Shown here one piece after another: positions 1-12,260 of a stretch of DNA of 64,000 bases. The DNA lies in assembly GCF_036711975.1 (NCBI RefSeq), contig NC_091972.1, forward strand, positions 38,879,001-38,943,000, in the 5' to 3' direction. Under the pieces are notes generated by a model. It ran no database searches. It saw only the letters and a program-made list of their open reading frames with translations, and was not told the origin of the DNA. The DNA is from Onthophagus taurus (taxonomy: Eukaryota; Arthropoda; Insecta; Coleoptera; Scarabaeidae). Every line of letters starts with the position of its first letter. The first letter of the stretch is position 1. Both the position numbers and the translations under genes were made by a program.

Positions 1-889
1 CTTAATCTTTTTGATATTTTTAAAAAATTTAAAACGCACTCGATTTTAATCCACATTTTATTATAAACTCATCAAAATTTAAGAAAATAAATAAGTTTTG
101 GCATGGGGCCTTTTCTTAAAAGCCGACTGCGATGACTAATAAGAAAAACAATTAATTTGATATCTATGACCTAAATAGATAATAAATAGTAAGAAGCATA
201 CCTTGTTTTATTTTAGATCCGTGTCTAATTCGAATAGGTTTCGTGCACCTGTAAACTAACGATCGTTGTTCTTATTAGTTACTACGACCGGAATGAAACG
301 AACAATGGCTTATATAGAAACACCCATTCATTCGTATCTTGGTATTATCGTTTTTTGCTTGGTTCTCACTAAATACAAGGTCATGATTTAAGAAGGGATG
401 AATTGTTTGAAACGTTTTTACGTGTTATTTTATTTACCTTGATTTTGTTATTTTTTTTCGGCAGATAAGATGCCCTTCAATGATTTTATAAAGCATACAA
501 AAAAATCTTACAAAACCAGGAAAATACATTGTGAAATTAACGAATCCTAATAAGAATTATAAGAAAAATGTTCAGATTCACATTGTATCAATGAGGTAAT
601 TATGTTATCGCTATATTTAAATAAAAGCTATTTACTATTCTTTTTCGGTTTGTTTAAACGGAAAAGTGATAAGATTCTTCTAAAAAACTTTCGCGAAATT
701 TGTTTTATTACATTTATTTTTTTATAAACATCAGTCGTTTAAAAATACATCATTCCTTAGGTGTTATATTACATAATAAAGTAATGAATTACTCAAACTC
801 AAAACAACATTTTATAAATTAACTCAAATGATTAAGCTTGCTAAGAAAACTTATATGTTAAAAAAATATATTAATGTAGTATTTTTATT
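1..889. other. AT-rich intergenic DNA, no gene seen
   Basis: No open frame with recognisable protein character, no RNA gene and no clear repeat border was seen in this stretch. It is the 3' flank of the minus-strand cysteine-rich gene A. Confidence 0.5.
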
Positions 890-1544
890 TTAGTCTATTT
901 TATTATCTTCCTCCTCTTCAGCTGAAACGTCATCTTCAGCTTCATTTTTTTCAGTATTTTCTGAAAATTAATATTTAATTATAATCTATTAATTATTTAA
1001 TAAGTTATTTTACCATTTGCTCCACGTTTATTATGAATATTATTATTAGCAAATAAAGGCAATTCTATAAAAAGAAAAGTCATGTTATAAAACTCATTTC
1101 TAAATTTGCTTTTATTACCTGGAATTGGAAGTCCTGAAAAAGGAGGTTGTGGTGGCCAGAATGCTAAAAAAAATAAATTAATTTCTAAATTTTTATTTTA
1201 ATGATAAACTTACGGTACGGGGCTGAATACGGTGCAGGATACGGTGCTGGATATGGTGGTGAATATGGTGGATATGGTACTGGTGGAAACGATGGATATG
1301 AACCTGAAAAATAAATAAATTATTCTTAATTAATTATTAATTTCGTGTATTGAATAGAAGAGATTAATTTATCTAACAATAAGATATTTACCGTATTGAT
1401 TTATTGGGATATGTGGTGGAATAAATGATGATGGTATATCATTAATATCTAAAAAATGAAAGTAATTAATTGGATTTTTTTTTATTAAATTAATATGAAA
1501 AATCTTACTAATTCCATCTTGGATGATATTAATAGGTAAACTTC
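890..1544 (-). CDS. Gene A: 3' exons of a Pro/Tyr-rich secreted-protein paralogue (partial)
   Basis: Six short minus-strand exons join in one frame, all through phase-1 junctions with GT/AG borders: 1509-1544, 1392-1448, 1214-1303, 1119-1163, 1014-1064 and 890-960 with a TAA stop. They encode a Gly/Pro/Tyr-rich stretch (Y-P-A-P-Y type repeats, then F-W-P-P-Q-P-P), a short Asn-rich linker with a KRG site, and a strongly acidic C-terminus (A-E-D-D-V-S-A-E-E-E-E-D). Intact frame across five introns is hard to explain by chance. Micro-exons, phase 1 and the acidic tail match the 3' ends of genes B and C, so I infer the same family. No signal-peptide or Cys-rich exon was found upstream in 1545-2235. 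The gene may be 5'-truncated, its first exon may lie beyond the satellite, or these may be alternative 3' exons of gene B. Function unknown. Confidence 0.6.
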
Positions 1545-2235
1545 CTGAAATAAATAAAATCAATTAATTTATATTATCTCTACATATTTTTAATAATGTT
1601 ATGAAATAATATTTTCCTAAAATTGTAAAAGTTTGATCACCACCATTCATAATTTCCATTTTTCCGTCAACAAGGCATATACAGTAAAAAGCTTTGCTAC
1701 TTTGCTAATTCAACAACAAGCAGTTGGTAGGCAAACTCATGTTTTGTAAATTTTTACTTAAAAAATAAAGAAAGGAGTCAAGCAGTATCTAAAAATAAAA
1801 CTGCCAAAGAGCAAAATAGAGATTGAAGCGTCTATTTACGAAAGAAAGTTAAACTTAGCACCTATAAATATGGGAATCAAAATCAGTATTATCGGAACAG
1901 CAAAACCAAAGACTGCAAAACCGTGGTGACCAAAGACTTAAATAAAATACAATATCTTGTCTCCGCAGATTGAAAATAATGTTGACAATAGAAACCGATA
2001 ATAATAGTGCTGGTTTCGAAATTTTATTACAATTTTCAAGCATGTAGACATATCTCTAATTTTGGAAAGCTCATATTTAGAGATTGCATGGAAAGTTCTT
2101 GAGCATGATCATTAGTTCTGATTAGAGATTTTAAAGGTAAGATGAAATTAACGTTGGAGCAAAAATAGAGAGCTAGAGTATCAACGACCATCTCAGAAGA
2201 CATTGAGGACGATCCTAACTAAAATGTTGTTATAA
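1545..2235. other. Unassigned, degenerate repeat-like DNA
   Basis: No intact gene is seen. Frames on both strands are broken by many stops, and the texture suggests an old transposon fragment that I cannot assign to a family. The missing 5' exon of gene A was searched for here by eye and not found. Confidence 0.35.
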
Positions 2236-5200
2236 ATAAGCAATCTGGTTATAAAATATGAGTTTCTAGTTTTCTGATTTTATCAATCACTTTTAATTTT
2301 TGTGTTATGATCAAAATTAGTAACCAAAATCATCAATTTTGATATTCTAATTAAAATATGGTTACACCAAAGTTAGAACTAATTATAAATTAAGTCTTTT
2401 TGGTTTATTTAAACAATTTATATACAATGCAATTTTCTCCATCCATTTTAATTTTTGAGTTGGAATTGACAGTAATAACGAAAATCATGAATTTTGATAT
2501 TTTAGGCATATCCACTTTTCAACTAGAAACTGGTTAAATTTGACTTAGAGCTGGCTGTGAATTGTGATTTTTGGCTCATTATAAACAATTTATGTACAAT
2601 ATATTTTTCTCTACCACTTTTAATTTTTGAGGTATGATCGAGTTTAGTAACGATAATCATCAATTTTGATATTTTAGGAATTTCTACGTTCCAACAAGAA
2701 ATTGCTTTCAGCTGACTTACAACTGATTATGAATTATGTCTTTTTTGTTCATTATAAACAATTTATATACAATATACTTTTCTCCATCACTTTTAATTTT
2801 TGCGTTATGATTAAAATTAATAACGAAAATCACTAATTTTGATATTATTGGAATTTCCACGTTCTAACTAAAAATTAGTTACACCTGGGTTATAACTGAT
2901 TATGAATTATGTCTCATTGGTTCATTATAAACAATTGATATACAACACATTATTTTCTACCACTTTTAATTTTTGAGATATCATCGAGTTTAGTAACAAT
3001 AATTATTAATTTTGATATTTTTAGGATTTTCATTTTTTAACTAAAAATTAGTTACACCAGAGTTACAACTGTTTATGAATTATGTCTTTTTTGTTCATTA
3101 TAAACAATTTATATGGAATATATTTTTCTCTACCACTTTTAATTTTTGAGATATGATCGACATTACTAACGAAAATCACTAAATTTGATATAATTGATAT
3201 TTCCACTTTTTAACTAAAAATTAGTTACACCTGAGTTACAACTGATTATGAATTATGTCTTTTTGGTTCATTATAAACAATTTATATACTATATACTGTT
3301 CTCCATCACTTTTAATTTTTGAGATATGATCGACAATAGTAACGAAAATCATAAATTTTGATATTTTTGGGATTTCCACTTTCTAACTCAAAATCAGTTA
3401 CACCTGAGTTACAACTGATTATAAATTATGTCTTTTTGGTTCATTATAAACAATTTATATACTATATACTGTTCTCCATCACTTTTAATTTTTGAGATAT
3501 GATCGACAATAGTAACGAAAATCATAAATTTTGATATTTTTGGGATTTCCACTTTCTAACTCAAAATCAGTTACACCTGAGTTACAACTGATTATAAATT
3601 ATGTCTTTTCGGTTCATTATAAACAATTTATATACAATATACTTTTCTCCAGCAATTTTAATTTTCGAGATATGATCAACAATAGTAACGAAAATCATAA
3701 ATTTTGATATTTTTGAGATTTCCACTTTTTAACTAGACATTAGTTACACCTGAGTTACAACTGATTATGAATTATGTCTCATTGGTTCATTATAAACAAT
3801 TTATATACAACGCATTATTTTCTACCACTTTTAATTTTTGAGATATCGTCGAGTTTAGTAACAATAATTATTAATTTTGATATTTTTAGGATTTTCATTT
3901 TTTAACTAAAAATTAGTTACACCAGAGTTACAACTGTTTATGAATTATGTCTTATTTGTTCATTATAAACAATTTATATAGAATATATTTTTCTCTACCA
4001 CTTTTAATTTTTGAGATATGATCGACATTACTAACGAAAATCACTAAATTTGATATAATTGATATTTCCACTTTTTAACTAGAAATTAGTTACACCTGAG
4101 TTACAACTGATTATGAATTATGTCTTTTTGGTGCATTATAAACAATTTATATATAACATATTTTTCTCCACCACTTTTAATTTTTGCGTTATGATCAAAA
4201 TTAATAACGAAAATCACTAATTTTGATTTTATTGGGATTTCCACTTTCTAACTAATTTCTATTTACACCTGAGTTACAACTGATTATGAATTATGTCTTT
4301 TTGGTTCATTATAAACAATTTATATACAATATACTTTTTTCCATCACTTTTAATTTTTAAAATATGTTCGACAATAGTAACGAAAATCATAAATTTTGAT
4401 ATTTTTGGAATTTCCACTTTCTAACTAAAAATTGGTTACACCAAAGTTGCAACTGTTTATGAATTATGTCTTTTTGGTTCATTATAAACAATTTATATAC
4501 AATATACTTTTCTCCATCACTTTTAATTTTTGAGATATGATCGATAATAGTAACGAAAATCATAAATTTTGATATTTTTGGGATTTACACTTTCTAACTA
4601 AAAATTAATTACACCTGAGTTACAACTGATTATGAATTATGTCTTTGTGGTTCATTATAAACAATTTATATACAACATATTTTTCTCCACCACTTTTAAT
4701 TTTTGAGATATGATCGATAATAGTAACGAAAATCATAAATTTTAATATTTTTGGGTTTTCCAGTTTCTAACTAAAAATTAGTTACACCAGAGTTACAACT
4801 GATTATGAATTATGTTTCTTTGGTACATTATAAACAATTTATATACAATATACTTTTCTCCATCACTTTTAATTTTTGAGATATGATCGACAATAATAGC
4901 GAAAATCATAAATTTTGATATATTTGGGATTTCCACTTTTCAACTAAAAATTAGTTACACCTGAGTTACAACTTATTATGAATTATGTCTTTTTGGTTCA
5001 CTATAAACAATTTATATACAATATACTTTTCTCCGTCACTTTTAATTTTTGAAATATGTTCGATAATAGTAACGAAAATCATAAATTTTGATATTTTTGG
5101 GTTTTCCACTTTCTAACTAAAAATTAGTTACACCAGAGTTACAATTGATTATGAATTATGTTTCTTTGGTTCATTATAAACAATTTATATACAATATACT

Positions 5201-6255
5201 TTTCTCCATCACTTTTAATTTTTGAGATATGATCGACAATAATAGCGAAAATCATAAATTTTGATATAATTGGGATTTCCACTTTTCAACTAAAAATTAG
5301 TTACACCTGAGTTACAACTTATTATGAATTATGTCTTTTTGGTTCATTATGAACAATTTATACACAATATATTTTTCTCCACCACTTTTAATTTTGGAGA
5401 TATCTTGGAGTTTAGTAACGAAAATCATAAATTTTGATAATTTTGGATTTTCCACTTTCTAACTAAAAATTAGTTACACCTAAGTTACAACTGATTATGA
5501 ATTATGTCTCTTTGGTTCGTTATATACAATTTATATACAATATACTTTTCTCCACCACTTTTAATTTTTGAAATATGTTCGACAATAGTAACGAAAATCA
5601 TAAATTTTGATATTTTTGGAATTTCCACTTTCTAACTAAAAATTGGTTACACCAGAGTTACAACTGTTTATGAATTATGTCTTTTTGGTTCATTATAAAC
5701 AATTTATATACAATATACTTTTCTCCATCACTTTTAATTTTTGAGATATGATCGATAATAGTAACGAAAATCATAAATTTTGATAATTTTGGATTTTGCA
5801 CATTCCAACTAAAAATTATTTACACCTAAGTTACAACTGATTATGAATTATGTCTCTTTGGTTCGTTATAAACAATTTATATACAATATACTTTTCTCCA
5901 TCACTTTTAATTTTTGTGTTGTGATCAAAATTAATAACGAAAATCAGTAATTTTGATATTATTGGGATTTCCACTTTCTAACTAAAAATCAGTTACACCT
6001 GAGTTACTACTGATTATGAATTATGTCTTTTTGGTTCATTATAAACAATTTATACACAATATATTTTTCTCTGCCACTATCACTTTTGAGATATGATCGA
6101 GTATAGTAACAAAAATCATCAATTTTAATATTTTGGGAATTTCCACTTTCCAACTAAAATATAGCTGCACCTGATCTGGATTTGTGTATGAATTTTTTTG
6201 TTTTTTCTAAACAATTGATGTATAAAATATTTTTCCCCATCGCCGTTAGTTTTTG
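2236..6255 (+). repeat. Satellite family 1, array 1 (~175-bp monomer, ~22 copies)
   Basis: A diverged monomer of about 175 bp recurs head to tail. Landmarks include ttcattataaacaatttat, tttctccatcacttttaatt, aaaatcataaattttgatat and gttacacctgagttacaact. The spacing of the first landmark (near 3255, 3430, 3606, 3780) gives 174-176 bp. The two units between about 3250 and 3600 are nearly identical, while the edges decay. No coding content. The array ends about 75 bp before the stop codon of gene B. Landmarks shared in the same order link it to the array at 23985-28160. Confidence 0.92.
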
Positions 6256-6327
6256 ACTTACAGCCAAAATTTACATAACCGGAACTGGTATTTTATCTCG
6301 GCTTAAAATTTCTAGGCTTTCTTTAAA

Positions 6328-7637
6328 TTAATATTTTAACTCACCTTCTTCTTTACCTCGCTTAGCTGTAACAAAAAAAATTTAAACTAACCACCACAAT
6401 TTAATTATATCAAAAATACTTACGTTGCGGATCTGAACTAACAATTTCATCTAAAACAAATTATAAAATTAAATTAAAATCTTCGTTTAAAATAATTTCA
6501 TTTTTTTACTTGGATCAATACTCCTCACTGAATAAGAATTTTCAAAATTAGGTGCGATTAAAGGTGTTGCACCTACAGGTCCAGGTGAAAAGTATCGTCC
6601 GCCAGCGAATGCATCTTGGAAGCAACTCGGTGGACATTCTTGATTTACTTCTTCGTTTGACGTTCCATAACAACCTTCACAATTCGGTTGCGGAATACCG
6701 CAAGTTACATAAGGCCAAGCTTGTTGATACGCACACCTCGTTTGTGGTTGTGGTATATATATTAATTGATTATGGCAACTTTGTTGACCAGTACTTGCTT
6801 GTTCGCAAACTTGATGTTGCTGGGCGTGCATTATTGATGATGCACAAAAGCTTCCACATTGTTTTCTCCTATCAAAAAATGTTTAGAATAAACATTAATG
6901 TAATTTATAGAAAATATATTTTACCTTAAATGATAACATCTTGTATATGGATATTGAGCTTGTGGAGTACATTGTCTTGGTCCAACAACTTGACAACATG
7001 ATTGTTGTTGCGGATGAGGCTGTGGATGCGGTGGTTGTGGTTGTGGCTGTTGTGGATGCGGTGGTTGTGGTAGCACAATTTGTCCTGAAGTTTGTCCTCC
7101 TCCATAGTAACCGTCATACTCATTAGCAGCATCGATCGTAAAGTTATTATAATTAGTGCTATTTACGTTAACAGGAATATCAATTTGATTGGTGTTATTG
7201 ATTTTGTTATGTAAATTAATGACCGTTGTTATATTGACCGCATTTGATTGTTGCGATTGGCTGCTATCACTACCACCAGGCTTAGTATGAGGAATTTTTT
7301 TATTACAAACATTTCTACAGCTTTTTCTGCACGACTGCGAAGCGCATTGCGAATGACAAGTCTTATAGCAGCAATAAGTACTCGAACACTGTTGATTGAA
7401 ATTTGCGCAACAAGTATTGCAGGTTGAGGAGCAAGTATTCGTCGAACAATAATCGCAATCGCAATCGCTACAAGAATTTGAAGATCCAGTACAATGTCGT
7501 TTGTATCTTTTTAAACAGCTGATATCATTCTCTCCTTTCACACATTCTTCGAGCTCTTTACATTTGTGACTTTTTCCATTCGAATAAGATATGGACACAC
7601 AAATTAGAGATGAAATTAATAATATTTTAAACCACAT
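6328..7637 (-). CDS. Gene B: secreted cysteine-rich protein with Pro/Gln/His-rich region
   Basis: Four coding exons splice in frame to 378 residues: 7637-6925, 6868-6510, 6450-6424 and 6365-6328 (TAA). Layout: hydrophobic signal peptide (1-17); four Cys (26, 32, 41, 49) ending in R-Y-K-R; a dense cluster with CSDCDCDYC, CC and C-x3-C motifs (about 55-111); the Asn-rich motif NITTVINLHNKINNTN (from 135) and T-N-Y-N-N; a P-H-P-Q repeat (about 191-212); a CC-x7-C-x10-C-x8-CG-x2-C module crossing the first splice junction; then WPYVTC and a short acidic tail. The start was placed at 7637 because a splice acceptor (ctttcag) sits directly before it, as in genes C and D; an in-frame ATG at 7673 would lie in that intron. 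Predicted secreted. I do not recognise the family and assign no function. Confidence 0.82.
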
Positions 7638-7760
7638 CTGAAAGATTAAAATAAAAATTAATGTAAATAACACTTGAACTTTAATGGTATTTATATCACT
7701 ACTTAATTATCTTTATTGCCATCAACAACTCCTCTATTTGCTTTTTACTTATATATAGTG
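7638..7760 (-). promoter_or_regulatory. Gene B 5' leader: TATA-like box and 5'UTR intron end
   Basis: On the minus strand a TATATATAAG sequence (7757-7748) lies about 110 bp upstream of the ATG. A pyrimidine-rich acceptor ending in cag abuts the ATG. The donor of this leader intron is uncertain (candidate GT near 7703 or 7676). The arrangement matches genes C and D. Confidence 0.45.
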
Positions 7761-7989
7761 GCGTATTTGTTGCTTTTAAAAGGTTGATTCTAGAAATTGT
7801 ATACGACAAGGAAATTTGTTACGATTTTTCAAATATTTACTATTGAAACTGTTTCACATGGCATCCGGACCAAAAAAATCTTGATTAGATAATGAATTTT
7901 CCAATATTTGCGTGACCCATTTTCTAAAGACAGCTGGCGTCATTCAGAGCCAAAAAGTTTTTTTAGGGTAAAAAATTTTAAATCAACAA
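7761..7989. other. Spacer between gene B and satellite family 2
   Basis: AT-rich spacer upstream of gene B. No coding frame or repeat unit recognised. Confidence 0.4.
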
Positions 7990-9200
7990 GACATACTTTT
8001 ATTATTTACATAAGAAAAATTCCGACAAAAAAATAAAAATTCGTGGTATGATTTCTACATTAAATTGAAACTGAATATTTGCCTTTTAAAATGGTGTATA
8101 ATACATGTTATGTTGCATAATGAAAATTTTTGGAAAAAGATTGGTAAAGTTTTCTTAACTATTCAAAAAATCTCAAAACTCCGACATTCGATTAAAAAGG
8201 AACAATCCCTGGAATGATTATTAATGAAGATTATGAAACGATTTTTATATCAAATTAAAACTGAATGTTTGCTCTTTAAAATGGTGTATAATACATGTTA
8301 TGTTACATAACGAAAATTTTTGGAAAAAGAGGCAGGAAGCTTTCTTCATCTTAAAACATCTAAATGCAGACCGAAAGTAAAAAATATCAGGGAAAGGTTA
8401 ATTATAAATGATATGAAACGATTTTTGTATAAAGTTGAAAATGAATATTTCTTTTTTAAAATGGTGTATAAAACATAATAAGTTAGATGGTAAAGATTTT
8501 GAGAAAAAGATTGGTAAAATTTTCTTAATTATTCAAAAAATCTCAAAACTCCGATATTCGATCAAAAATTAACAATCCCTGGAGTGATTAATTATTAATG
8601 AAGGTTATGAGACGAGTTTTATATCAAATTTAAACTGAGTGTTTGCTCTTTAAAATGGTGTATAATACATGTTATGTTGCATAATGAAAATTCTTGGAAA
8701 AAAGATCGGGAAGTTTTCTTTACCTTAAAACATCCAAATGCAGACCAAAAGTAAAAAAAAAAACCAGAAGGGTTAATTATGAATGATATGAAACGATTTT
8801 GGTACAAAGTTGAAGATGAACATTTCTTCTTTAAAATGGTATATAAAATATAATAAGTTAAATGGTAAACATTTTGAGAAAAAGATTGGTAAAGTTTTCT
8901 TAATTATTCAAAAAATCTCAAAACTCTGATATTCGATCAAAACTTAACAATCCCTTGAATGATTATTAATGAAGATTATGGGACGATTTTTATATCAAAT
9001 TAAAATTGAATGTTTGCTTCTTAAAATGGTGTATAATAAATGTTATATTGTATAATGAAAACTTTTGGAAAAAAGATCGGGAAGTTTTCTTTACCTTAAA
9101 ACATCCAAATGCGGACCGAAAGTAAAAAAATAACCAGAAGGGTTAATTATGAATGATATGAAACGATTTTGGAACAAAGTTGAAGATGAACATTTCTTCT
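7990..9200 (+). repeat. Satellite family 2, array 1, left part (~371-bp dimer)
   Basis: Units carry the landmarks gattggtaaagttttctta (near 8140, 8511, 8882, i.e. every 371 bp) and aaaatggtgtataatacatg. Each 371-bp unit is two related ~185-bp halves, ctctttaaaatggtgtataa and ttctttaaaatggtatataa. The array is cut at 9201 by the piggyBac element and resumes at 11877. It is related to the array at 30215-35625. Confidence 0.9.
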
Positions 9201-9204
9201 TTAA

Positions 9205-11872
9205 CCCATTTAGTCCCAAGCTGCTTTATGTTTAAAATTGATTTTTTATACTTTTCCTTAAGATAAGATGGAATGAAGAGTATAAAAATGTACACAGGTG
9301 TTTGAAACAAAAAATTGTTTGTGAGATATGAGATGGTGCAAAAATGCACCACTGGTAAGATAAGTGAACAAGAGCACACAAAAATTTTGATTATCATTTA
9401 TTAACTAAGTAATAAATTAGTCGTAAATAAATAATAATACTAATACAACATTATACTAACAAATACCAACTTTAGTATAAAGATTAATATAAAAAATATT
9501 TAAACTAAAATTGGTGAAAAAACGCACCAATGGGATTAACAGTATAACGATTTATTGTGATAGTCCGTAAAACACTCTACATGTAAATGAACATTACACT
9601 TACTACACATATATATAGTATGTTTATGGCATATTTTACATCTTCTACGAGCTTTAGAGTCGTGATTCTTTATTAAATGGTCATTGGAAGATTGAAATTC
9701 TCTGTTTGACCTCGTGTTTCGTTCAGTATTAGGTGTTGCGTTTTCATATTTCATTAGCCGAACTGCAATATGTGATTTAAAATCCAATTGTGCCATTTTA
9801 GCATTATTGACAGTATTGTATAATTTCCACGCGTTTATTATGACACTATCCAATGAATTAATACATAGTGGCCACCACCACTTCTTTCCTAATACTCTTG
9901 TTCTATAGTTGGCTATTCCGTTATCGTGTAAATCTACACCACCCATGAATTTATTATATTCTGATACCGCATAAGGTTGATTAACTAGTGTTTCCTTTTT
10001 TTTCTTTCTGTTGTACCTCTTAATTGATTGTATTGGCTCCACATTCAAATGGTTAGTAATTACAGTGACAACGGAGTTATCATTCCATCGTACTAAAGAA
10101 ATGTTTGAACAGGTATCATAAGCTGTATCAAAAAAACCCCTTTCCTTCTTTGAAGTACATTTTATGTTTTCTAACGGACAATTTTTCGTTCTGTTATCGC
10201 GTACAGTACCGGTAGCAAAAAAACCTTTATTTTTCAATTCAACAAACAAATCAAACGATGAAAAAAAATTGTCAAAAAATATCCGATGAACATGAAGATT
10301 TTTCACTACAGAGAGTAATTGCATAACTACTTCACCACCCAAGCCTAATTTTGATTTTCCCGTTTTCATTGCGGCTCCAGCGTAAGGTTCAAAGTGAAAT
10401 AAATATCCGTCAGATGAACATAAACACCAAAGTTTGAAACCGAATCTTACCGGTTTCCCTTTGATAAACATTTTACATGAATGGCGCCCAAAATATGGAA
10501 CCATTTGTTCATCAATAGATAAATTGTGACTAAAAACACCAAATTGTAAATTTTTTTTGTTTATAAGCTGAAGGAATGGTCGTATTTTTGCAAATTTATC
10601 AGATGGATCTAATGGACTGTTATCTGATAAATGAAGGTTTCGTTTTATGTTTTGAAATGTATTACGACTCATGGTTTTTTTGACAATTTCGACCCCTTTG
10701 TCTTCTTCATTAGACCAAAACATAGGAATTGTTGGTAATGTGTGATATCCAGAAAGTAAAACAATACCTAAATATTTTAATAATTGTTCTTTGTCTAAAC
10801 GAAAGTTTGGTCGATTATTGTCGTGTGCGTATTTTAAAGAAAAGTTAATAATTAAATTTAGCATTTCATCATCGAAATATAAAAAAAATAATTCCAAAGG
10901 CGTCTTTTCCAGAAGTTTTTCTCGAAGAACATCATGATCTAAAGATTCGATTGATAATGCGGAGTGTGTGTAATCGATCTGACTTTTTTCCATTTTATAT
11001 CAAATCTATTTTCTTTTTCCTTCATAAGACGGCGTTGTTTCACCGCGAGGAACTCATCGTCTGAGGAATTGTATTCGTCTGCATTGGGTACTTGTACCTC
11101 GTAAGTACCGGCGATGTCTATGTCCTGAGGACAATTCATAGACGTTAAATTTTCGTCGTCTATACACTCCTCATCTGTTAGGTAGCCAACAGGAGGAGGA
11201 ATATAAACAGCATCCACGACGGCTAAAGTCAATATCGAATAAAAATAAATTTTAAACCACAACAAAATAATATAAGAATTACCTCCCTTTCTCTCTATTT
11301 CCAGTTCATTAACAATTTCTTCTAGAGAAGCATCTAATTCCCTTTTTGTGAGAAACCGAGACATTTTGCACAAAAACACACTCTTAACGCAGTATTCCAT
11401 AAATGACTAAATTCGTTCGGAAATTCACCTAACAGACGCGTCTAAACTGGTTTCAAATAATACGAAAGATGATGCAATCCTTATATCTCTTCATACATCG
11501 TCCCAATGGTGCGTTTTTGCACCATTAATGTTTCATGTCGTATTTTCAGAATCCATATTTTTATTTCGCGTTTCAAGATATATATGAGGAAAGTATGCAC
11601 TAAAAACTTGCAAATGAAAAAATTTTGAAGAATTTTATGTACTAAAAATAGTTTTATTTTCATTGTATATTTTGAACAGAAATGTTCAATAGAAAAGAAT
11701 TGATGTAAATATGGTTTAAATAGCAAGAATTATGAAATATTTTGATATGTATAGCCTAACAACCTTATACTGTTATCGTACAAACAGCTAACACCTTTAA
11801 ATTTGGAAATGTATGGCTGTAAAATAATTTTAAAAACGCTGGTGCGTTTTTACACCAGTGGGACTAAATGGG
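9205..11872 (-). mobile_element. piggyBac element 1, near-complete, TTAA-flanked
   Basis: Perfect 14-bp terminal inverted repeats CCCATTTAGTCCCA (9205-9218) and its complement (11859-11872) are flanked by TTAA at 9201-9204 and 11873-11876, the diagnostic piggyBac target duplication. Subterminal palindromes of the ggtgcaaaaatgcacc type occur at both ends (9334-9351, 9512-9534, 11501-11526, about 11839-11861). They are arranged nearly symmetrically, each followed by a t-c-c-c-a/t-g-g-g-a type sequence. The element sits inside satellite family 2 and contains one transposase gene. Confidence 0.95.
9536..11364 (-). CDS. piggyBac transposase (DDE_Tnp_1_7 type) with one apparent frameshift
   Basis: The main frame (10993-9536, 485 residues) covers the catalytic core: FFLYFDDEML at the domain start; first Asp in SIDEQMVPYFGR; second in FFDNFFSS; third in GGVDLHDN; and a C-terminal Cys/His zinc-binding domain (CKICHKH...CSKCNVHLHVECF). 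The acidic N-terminal part lies upstream from a likely start at 11364 (MSRFLTKRE). A 60-nt intron (11282-11223, GT...TTTAG) is probable because removing it deletes a hydrophobic, out-of-character insert. The N-terminal and core frames do not join: they overlap at 10939-10993 in different frames, implying a one-base indel or an unrecognised splice. All three catalytic Asp remain. The family cuts and pastes at TTAA in the nucleus. Confidence 0.85.
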
Positions 11873-11876
11873 TTAA

Positions 11877-12260
11877 AATCGGTTAACATAATGAGTTAGA
11901 TGGTAAACATTTTGAAAAAAACATTGGTAAAGTTTTCTTAATTATTCAAAAAATCTGAAATCTCCGATATTCGATCAAAAATTAAAAATTCCTTAAATGA
12001 TTATTAATGAAGATTATGAAACAATTTTTATATCAAATTAAAATTGAATGTTTGTCCTTTAAAATCATTATTATTAAATTACCCTTTTAATCATTATTAA
12101 TTAAGGTAATGAAACGATTTCTACATCAAATTACAACTGAAACTTTGCTCTATAAAATTGTATATATACCATATTGGATTAAATTATGAAAATTATTAAA
12201 AATAAAATCTGGAAAACCATCTAAACGCAAACCGAAAGCAACAAAATTACGAATGTTACG
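11877..12260 (+). repeat. Satellite family 2, array 1, right part
   Basis: Continuation of the 371-bp repeat after the piggyBac insertion: tggtaaagttttcttaatta recurs at about 11925 and atgaaacgatttctacatca near 12110. Units decay rightwards and become unrecognisable near 12260. Confidence 0.8.

Noticed and set aside
2236-6255. Regular spacing suggested a CRISPR-like array
   Set aside because: The whole unit repeats without unique spacers, monomers drift gradually, and the context is eukaryotic. It is a satellite.
6552-7126. Plus-strand frames of 125 and 61 codons opposite gene B
   Set aside because: Antisense shadows of gene B exons. The Val-rich text comes from Pro/His/Gln codons of gene B.
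7638-7673. Upstream ATG giving gene B 12 extra residues
   Set aside because: A splice acceptor abuts the downstream ATG, as in genes C and D, and the downstream start alone gives a good signal peptide.
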